Assembly: GCF_003086295.3 (NCBI RefSeq)
Contig: NC_092038.1
Location: 100,843,837 to 100,907,836 of the forward strand
Direction of reading: 5' to 3'
DNA: 64,000 nucleotides
Origin: Arachis hypogaea
Taxonomy: Eukaryota > Streptophyta > Magnoliopsida > Fabales > Fabaceae
The position numbers were made by a program, and so were the translations under genes. Of this stretch, positions 57,205 to 64,000 are shown piece by piece; the stretch's first letter is position 1; every line of letters starts with the position of its first letter. The notes below the pieces were generated by a model. That model saw only the letters and a program-made list of their open reading frames with translations, searched no databases and was not told where the DNA came from.

Positions 57205-58217
57205 TAGATGAATAAAATAGGTTCTAACAGAAATTAAGAAGTAATAATATTTTAGAGTTTTAAATGAAGCTCAGATTCTTATTAGATGAGCGGGGCTTGT
57301 AGCTTTTTGTTTCTGAACAGTTTTGGCATCTCCCTGTATCTTTTGAATTTCAGAATGATTGGCATCCTTAGGAACTCAGAATTCAGATAGTATTATTGAC
57401 TCTCCTAGTGTAGTATGTTGATTCTTGAACACAGTTATTTTATGAGTCTTGGTTGTGGCCCTAAGCACTTTGTTTTCCAGTATTACCACCAGATACATAA
57501 ATGCCACAGACACATGACTAGGTGAACCTTTTCAAATTGTGACTTAGCTTTGCTAAAGTCCCCAGTCAGAGGTGTCCAGAGCTCTTAAGCACACTCTGTT
57601 TGCCTTGGATCACGACTTTAACCACTCAGTCTCAAGTTTGTAACTTGAACCTGCATGCCACAAGCACATGGTTAGGGACAGCTTGGTTTAGCCGCTTAGG
57701 CCTGGATTTTATTTCCTTGGGCCCTCCTATCCATTGATGCTCAAAGCCTTGGATCCTTTTTACTCTTGCCTAGTGCTCATGGCATTTTTTTTTGACTGCT
57801 TTTTCTTGCTTCAAGAATCAATTTCATGATTTTTCAGATCATCAATAATATTTTTCGTGTTCCTCATCCTTTCAGGAGCCAATATTCATCAAATTCAAAG
57901 TACAAATTATGCACTGTTCAAGCATTCATTCAGAGAACAAAAAGTATTGCCACCACATATAATTAATTATAATTTTTATTATTAAGAACTCGAAAAATAT
58001 AGATTACTTCTTTATTCTGAAAAAAATCTACTACTCTATTCATGCCTGATGATGATGAGAAAAATAAATTATAGCTTAATTGGAAATAAAATCAAAATAG
58101 ACATACTAATTATTACTAGATATCTTCTAAGGTGAATTTCTATAATAATACTATCACTAGGCTAAAGCAGAAAAATTGGAACTCAGCAACCTGTTGTTTT
58201 GAGGAGTAGATGTTCCT
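57205..58217 (-). other. 3' untranslated region of the second element
   Basis: Non-coding. Collinear in phrases with 32454-33500 of the first element. It has a two-copy repeat with period about 155 bp (CACAGACACATGACTAGGTG near 57507; CACAAGCACATGGTTAGGGA near 57659). Confidence 0.65.
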
Positions 58218-59312
58218 CTAATCTGTGGGGTGCTGTTCAAGGATTAATTTTTGGCGCTTCAGCTCCCTTAGATCACGCCCTTGCTCCTCCTGTTCCTTGA
58301 GCAGTTTGTAAATCATGCTACTTTGATTATTCTGTTCTTCCTTTATTTGGTCCATAGCTTCTTGTAATCTGGAAATAGAAGCCTCAAGATGTTCCCAATA
58401 TTCGAATTGGGGCAGTTCTGGGAGGGCTTCTTGTGCTCTCCTCTTGGTTGAATCATCTTGTTGCTGTTGTCTGACCATTGATATTCCAGTAATGGGCTTT
58501 TCAATTAGGATATATTCAGTTATTCCCATCTTTACTCCAGCATCTTTGCAAAGCATAGAAATTAGGCTTGGATAAGCCAATTTGGCGTCCTTAGAATTCC
58601 TGTTTGCTATTTTATATAGCTCACAGGAGATCAGCTGATGGACTTCCACTTCTTTTCCCAACATGATGCAGTGAATCATTACTGCTCTTTTAATAGTAAC
58701 CTCAGAACGGTTGCTGGTGGGCAGTATGGAACGCCCTACGAAATCCAGCCAACCTCTGGCTACTGATTTCAGATCTTCCCTTTTGAGTTGAACTGGGATG
58801 CCAGTCGTGCTGGTGGTCCACTTGGCTCCAGGGATGCATATGTCCTCCAGAACCTTGTCCAGCCCTTTATTGACCCTCATCATTCTCCTATTAAAAGAGT
58901 CTGGGTCATCTTTCAGTTGGGGAAGCTTAAATATCTCCCTGATCTTGTCAGAATTGGTATGAATGATCTTTCCTCTGACTACAGTCCGATGGTCAAAGAG
59001 AGCAGCTCCAATTATTCTTTGCCTTTCTGTCTGCCATAGATTAGCATAAAATTCCTGAACCATGTTCCTTCCCACTTTCGTTTCAGGATTGGCCAGAATT
59101 TCCCAATTCCTGTTTCGAATTTGCTCTTGGATCTCCGGATATTCATCTTCTTTCAGATCAAATCTGACTTCCGGGATCACGGATCTGTGACTCATTATCT
59201 TGTAGTAATGGTCTGAATGTTCTTTAGTTAAGAACTTCCCTTGATTCCAAAGTGGCTTTGGAGTACTTTCTTTCTTGCCTCTTGGGTTGGGTTGTTTTCC
59301 TTTAGGAGCCAT
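58218..59312 (-). CDS. Third ORF in env position, putative plant transposon protein (Transposase_32-like)
   Basis: Uninterrupted frame of 364 residues from ATG 59310-59312 (MAPKGKQPNPRGKKES); a non-ATG extension upstream is ignored. After a basic N-terminal stretch come the blocks FLTKEHSDHYYKIMSHRSVI, MVQEFYANLWQTERQRI, VVRGKIIHTNSDKIREIFKL, VNKGLDKVLEDICIPGAKWT and TIKRAVMIHCIMLGKEVEVH. I recognise these as the plant-transposon domain found downstream of pol in Athila-like elements. The C-terminal end (residues about 305-355) is a probable coiled coil (HLEASISRLQEAMDQIKEEQ). There is no hydrophobic span, so an envelope-type membrane protein is not supported. It is intact although pol is broken. 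Function is unknown. Confidence 0.85.
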   Translation of the reverse strand: MAPKGKQPNPRGKKESTPKPLWNQGKFLTKEHSDHYYKIMSHRSVIPEVRFDLKEDEYPEIQEQIRNRNWEILANPETKVGRNMVQEFYANLWQTERQRIIGAALFDHRTVVRGKIIHTNSDKIREIFKLPQLKDDPDSFNRRMMRVNKGLDKVLEDICIPGAKWTTSTTGIPVQLKREDLKSVARGWLDFVGRSILPTSNRSEVTIKRAVMIHCIMLGKEVEVHQLISCELYKIANRNSKDAKLAYPSLISMLCKDAGVKMGITEYILIEKPITGISMVRQQQQDDSTKRRAQEALPELPQFEYWEHLEASISRLQEAMDQIKEEQNNQSSMIYKLLKEQEEQGRDLRELKRQKLILEQHPTD

Positions 59313-59367
59313 GATCTTTAGTGGGTATGTTTTTGTGATCACGGATAAAACACACCAAAATTAGAGC

Positions 59368-59387
59368 TTTGCTTGTCCTCAAGCAAA
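59368..59387. repeat. Hairpin TTTGCTTG-TCCT-CAAGCAAA upstream of the third ORF
   Basis: Lies 56 bp upstream of the third-ORF ATG, in the same form as 33608-33627. Confidence 0.9.
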
Positions 59388-59877
59388 AGAGAAGAAAGAA
59401 GAGGGATAGAAGCAGAGCAAGTGTTGGATGGGGATGATGAGGAGGGCGCCGAATACAATATATAGGGAGGGGGGGTGGGAAATTTTCGAAAATAAGAAGG
59501 AGATAAGATAGAAGATATGATTTATAAAAGATAGATATGATAAGAAAAAGATATAGTTTTAAAAAGAGAAGGATATAAATCATAATTTAAAAGATAAATT
59601 TGAAATATTTAATTTTGAAAATGATTTTTAAAAAGATAATTGAGTTTTGAAAATAAATATAAAAGAGTTGGATTGGATTGGAAAACCCTTTGGCTTTATG
59701 GATTAAGATATATTTGATACTTTTGAAAAAGGGATTTTAGAAATTAGGATTTTTAGAAAACTAATTTGATTTGAGGGATGACAATTTGAAACATGTTTAT
59801 GCAAGAAACATGAATTGAAACATAAAAATTTAGAAAAATTATAAAGAAAAACGAGTTTTACCTCCTCCCACCATCCT

Positions 59878-60212
59878 GGTGTTAAACGCCCAAACGATGC
59901 ATGTTTTGGGCGTTTAACGCCCAATAGTTGCTTCTCCTGGGCGTTCAACGCCCATCTGGTGCTTCTTTCTGGCGTTGAACGCCAGGAAGTCCTTTGTTAC
60001 TGGGCGTTTTTCTGAACGCCCAGGATGCTAGCAGACTGGCGTTAAACGCCCAGAAGGTGCATCTTTCTGGCGTTTAACGCCCAGAAGATGCTCCTTTCTG
60101 GCGTTTAACGCCCAGAAGGCTACCCTTACTGGCGTTAAACGCCCAGTGGGTGCTTCTTTTGGGCGTTTAACGCCCAAAGTGTTTCTTACTGGCTTTCTCA
60201 CGCCAGTGAGCT
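59878..60212. repeat. Array of GGGCGTTTAACGCCC palindromes between integrase and the third ORF
   Basis: About ten units with a period near 35 bp, e.g. CTGGCGTTAAACGCCCAG, CTGGCGTTTAACGCCCAG and TGGGCGTTTAACGCCCA, joined by AAG(G/A)TGCTTCTTT-type linkers. Some are degraded (CTGGCTTTCTCACGCCAG). The motif is also in this element's LTR (56776-56794) and in the solo LTR (27588-27606). Confidence 0.93.
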
Positions 60213-60391
60213 TCCAAATTTCCCTGTAACTCTGTGACTTCAACCAATTGCAATTTCACCTTTGAAGATACTTGGACTCAAACCTGTAAAGAAAAGAAAA
60301 TTTATTTAATTAGTAAATAAACTTTGTAAATGGCTGGGTTGCCTCCCAGCAAGCGCTTCTTTAATGTCATTAGCTGGACTATCACTGATCT

Positions 60392-62442
60392 TCAGTTAAG
60401 TCTCAGTCTTGAGCATTCTTGCTCGAAATTACCTTCAAGATAGTGTTTAAATCTTTGTCCATTAACAATGAACTTTTTGTTAGAGTCACTATCCTGAAGT
60501 TCTATGTATCCATATGGTGATACGCTTGTGATTACATATGGACCTCTCCACCAGGATTTTAGTTTCCCAGGGAATAATTTGAGCCTTGAATTAAATAGCA
60601 AAACTTTCTGTCCTGGCTCAAAGACTCTGGATGACAATTTCTTATCATGCCACCTTTTTGCTTTCTCTTTGTAGATTTTTGCATTCTCGAAAGCATTGAG
60701 TCTAAATTCCTCTAGCTCATTTAACTGGAGCAATCGTCTTTCTCCAGCTAACTTGGCATCAAGATTCAGGAATCTGGTTGCCCAGTAGGCCTTGTGTTCC
60801 AGTTCCACTGGCAAGTGACACGCCTTTCCATACACGAGCTGGTATGGAGAGGTCCCTATGGGGTCTTGAATGCTGTTCTGTATGCCCACAGAGCATCATC
60901 CAAGCTTCTTGCCCAATCCTTTCTACGGTTAATTACGGTCCGTTCCAGGATTCTTTTAAGTTCTCTATTTGAGACTTCAGCTTGCCCATTAGTTTGTGGA
61001 TGATATGGAGTAGCTACCCTGTGGCTAACTCCATAACGTACCAGAGCAGAGTAAAGCTGCTTATTGCAGAAATGAGTGCCCCCATCACTGATTAATACTC
61101 TAGGGATACCAAATCTGCTGAAAATATGTTTCTGGAGGAATTTTAACACTGTTTTAGTGTCATTAGTGGGTGTTGCAATAGCCTCCACCCATTTGGATAC
61201 ATAATCCACTGCCACCAGAATATAAGTGTTTGAGTATGATGGTGGGAAAGGACCCATGAAGTCAATACCCCATACATCAAACAACTCAATCTCCAAGATT
61301 CCTTGTTGAGGCATGGCATAACTGTGAGGTAGGTTGCCTGATCTTTGGCAACTGTCACAATTAAGCACAAACGCTCGGGAATCTTTATAGAGAGTAGGCC
61401 AGTAGAAGCCACTTTGGAGGACTCTTGTGGCTATTCGTTCACTTCCAAAATGTCCTCCATTCTGTGATCCATGGCAATGCCAAAGGATCTTCTGTGCTTC
61501 TTCTTTAGGCACACATCTACGGATTACTCCGTCTGCACATCTCTTAAAGAGATATGGTTCATCCCAAAGATAGTACTTTGCATCTGTGATTAATTTCTTT
61601 GATTGCACCCTACTGTACTCTTTGGGTATGAATCTCACTGCCTTGTAGTTTGCAATGTCTGCAAACCATGGCACTTCCTGGATGGCAAACAGTTGCTCAT
61701 CCGGAAAGGTTTCAGAGATCTCAGTGAGAGGGGGGACGCCCTTTCCACTGGTTCTATTCGGGACAGGTGATCTGCCACTTGATTCTCTGTCCCTTTTCTG
61801 TCTCTTATTTCTATATCAAACTCTTGCAGAAACAACACCCATCTGATGAGTCTTGGTTTTGAATCCTGCTTTGTGAGTAGATATTTAAGAGCAGCATGAT
61901 CAGTGTACACAATCACTTTTGATCCTACTAAATAGGATCTGAATTTGTCAATGGCGTAAACCACTGCTAGTAGCTCTTTTTCTGTGGTTGTGTAATTCTT
62001 CTGTGCATCATTCAAAACACGGCTGGCATAGTAAATGACGTGCAGAAGCTTGTCATGCCTTTGTCCCCCCACTGCACCAATTGCATGGTCACTGGCATCA
62101 CACATCAATTCAAATGGTAATGTCCAGTCTGGTGCAGAGATGATTGGTGCAGTAACCAATTTAGCTTTCAGAGTCTCAAATGCCTGCAGACATTCTTTAT
62201 CAAAGATAAATGGCGTGTCAGCAGCTAGCAGGTTGCTCAGAGGTTTGGCGATTTTTGAAAAATCTTTTATAAACCTCCTATAGAATCCTGCATGCCCCAG
62301 AAAGCTTCTGATTGCCTTAACATTGGCAGGTGGTGGTAATTTTTCAATTACTTCTACCTTAGCGTGGTCCACCTCTATCCCCTTGTTCGAAATTTTATGC
62401 CCAAGGACAATTCCTTCAGTCACCATAAAGTGACATTTTTTC
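60392..62442 (-). pseudogene. pol, downstream part: RT tail, RNase H, integrase (second element)
   Basis: An extra A near 62437 shifts the frame after the WEKCH block. The RNase H follows ([45 protein letters not shown]). A second frameshift near 61745 precedes the integrase ([24 protein letters not shown] zinc motif complete; [27 protein letters not shown]), so its catalytic residues are intact. A 1-bp deletion near 60872 shifts the frame at AFKTP, after which the C-terminal domain ([19 protein letters not shown]) runs to the stop at 60392. Confidence 0.93.
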
Positions 62443-64000
62443 CTAGTTTAAAACCAGGTTAGTCTCTTGGCATCTTTTCAGAACAAGTGCTAAATGGTTA
62501 AGGCAGGAGCTGAATGAGTCTCCAAATACTGAAAAGTCATCCATGAAGACTTCCAGGAATTTTTCCACCATATCAGAGAAAATTGAGAGCATGCACCTCT
62601 GAAAGGTTGCAGGTGCATTGCACAGGCCAAATGGCATCCTTCCGTATGCAAATACTCCAGATGGGCATGTGAATGCCGTTTTCTCCTGATCCTGGGGATC
62701 TACTGCAATTTGATTATAACCTGAATATCCATCCAGGAAGCAGTAGTATTCATGACCTGCTAGTCTTTCTAGCATCTGGTCTATGAATGGTAAAGGAAAA
62801 TGATCCTTTCTGGTGGCTGTATTGAGCCTTCTGTAATCAATGCACATACGCCACCCTGTAACTGTCCTTGTAGGAACCAGTTCATTTTTTTCATTATGAA
62901 CCGCTGTCATGCCTCCTTTCTTAGGGACAACTTGGACAGGACTCACCCAGGGGCTGTCAGAAATAGGATAAATAATCCCAGCCTCTAGTAATTTAGTGAC
63001 CTCTTTCTGCACCACTTCTTTCATAGCTGGGTTCAGCCGCCTTTGTGGTTGGACCACTGGTTTGGCGTCATCCTCCAGTAAGATTTTGTGCATGCATCTG
63101 GCTGGGCTAATGCCCTTAAGATCACTGATGGACCACCCAAGAGCTGTCTTGTGTGTCCTTAGCACTTGAATTAGCGCTTCCTCTTCCTGTGGCTCTAAGG
63201 TAGAACTTATAATTACATGAAAGGTATCACCTTCTCCTAGAAATGCATATTTCAGGGATGGTGGTAATGGTTTGAGTTCGGGTTTTGGAGGTTTCTCCTC
63301 TTCTTGAGGGATTTTCAGAGGTTCTATTATCTTCTCTAATTCCTCCAAATCAGGCTGAACATCTTTAAAGATGTCTTCTAGCTCTGATTCAAGACTTTCA
63401 GCCATATTGACCTCTCTTACCAGAGAGTCAATAATATCAACACTCATGCAGTCATTTGGGGTGTCTGGGTGTTGCATAGCTTTGACAACATTCAACTTAA
63501 ACTCCTCCTCATTGACTCTCAAGGTTACTTCCCCTTTTTGGACATCAATGAGGGTTCGGTCAGTTGCTAGGAAAGGTCTTCCTAGAATGAGAGTTGCACT
63601 CTTGTGCTCCTCCATTTCCAGCACCACAAAGTCAGTAGGGAAGGCGAATGGCCCAACCTTGACAATCATGTCTTCAATCACTCCTGATGGGTATTTAATG
63701 GACCCATCAGCAAGTTGAAGACATATCCTGGTTGGTTTGATTTCTTCAGTTAAACCAAGCTTTCTGATAGTAGATGCAGGTATTAGGTTGATACTTGCCC
63801 CAAGATCACATAAAGCTTGCTTGGCACAAGTGCCCTCTAATGTGCATGGTATCATAAAGCTCCCAGAATCTTTAAGCTTCTCAGGTAAGCTTTTCAGAAT
63901 GACTGCACTGCATTCTTCAGTGAGGTAAACTTTTTCAGTTTTCCTCCAATCCTTCTTATGACTTAAGATCTCTTTCATGAACTTAGCATAAGAGGGTATT
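62443..64000 (-). pseudogene. pol, upstream part: protease and reverse transcriptase (second element, partial)
   Basis: Open from the window edge to TAG at 62443-62445, which replaces the Trp of the WEKCH block at the end of the RT palm. Protease: ALCDLGASINLIPASTIRKL. Reverse transcriptase: EAGIIYPISDSPWVSPVQVV, WRMCIDYRRLNTATRKDHFP, CFLDGYSGYNQIAVDPQDQE, FGLCNAPATFQRCM and the catalytic FMDDFSVFGD. Gag lies outside. It is called a pseudogene because of the lesions downstream, although this section is uninterrupted. Confidence 0.93.

Larger units (their letters stand above)
55620..64000 (-). mobile_element. Second Athila-like Ty3 retrotransposon, truncated by the window edge
   Basis: The 3' LTR (55620-57166), 3' untranslated region, intact third ORF, palindromic array and pol through protease lie in the window; gag and the 5' LTR lie beyond 64000. 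The candidate left target duplication is GTCTT (55615-55619). It is related to the 30983-42995 element in gene order and protein sequence, but its LTR and array motif are different. Pol carries one nonsense codon and three frameshifts. Confidence 0.93.

Noticed and set aside
58218..59312. Calling the third ORF an envelope protein
   Set aside because: No signal peptide or membrane span is visible; only its position corresponds to env.

Overview
This is plant nuclear DNA. It is AT-rich with intron-containing genes and is filled with nested LTR retrotransposons, DNA transposons and MITEs. The LTR families and their GC-rich palindromic arrays resemble those I associate with legumes, most likely Arachis (peanut). 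That taxonomic call is inference from memory of such repeats, not a database match.

Only two host genes are supported. One is a small intron-less gene at 3710-4288 (minus) for a plant protein of unknown function with a WDCGS..YDSYEL motif and a polyserine run. The other is a complete seven-exon gene at 45920-53128 (minus) for a GAT1-type GABA/proton symporter of 452 residues. All of its splice junctions can be read. Its 5.0-kb third intron holds a 1.55-kb foldback element and a 169-bp MITE, both with perfect 9-bp target duplications.

Layout. 1-3.7 kb: short repeats and a hAT-like non-autonomous element. 3.7-4.4 kb: the small gene. 4.4-8.6 kb: AT-rich DNA with a hAT MITE and a 1.1-kb element. 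8.6-19.0 kb: a long inverted repeat split by an 8.6-kb CACTA transposon carrying a decayed Transposase_24-type gene, itself split by a 4.7-kb solo LTR. 19.1-21.4 kb: a LINE remnant. 21.7-45.5 kb: a nested block built on a non-autonomous LTR element whose interior is a 27-bp minisatellite, arranged LTR-interior-LTR-interior-LTR. The first interior holds a 5.3-kb solo LTR containing another solo LTR. The second holds a 12-kb Athila-like Ty3 element whose reverse transcriptase is split by yet another solo LTR. 45.9-53.1 kb: GAT1. 54.2-55.6 kb: an LTR remnant interrupted by a second Athila-like element that runs off the right edge (55.6-64.0 kb) and keeps an intact third ORF in the env position.

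The most striking pattern is that unrelated element families each carry a private tandem array of short CpG-containing palindromes. In the two Athila-like elements the array sits at the same place (between integrase and the third ORF) and is echoed in the LTR. Other structured signals are a seven-hairpin array with an invariant loop and compensating stems (13390-13692), a conserved hairpin on both sides of the third ORF, and a conserved hairpin 62 bp from the LTR end shared by different LTR families. Every transposon protein gene seen is broken except the third ORF of the right-hand element.
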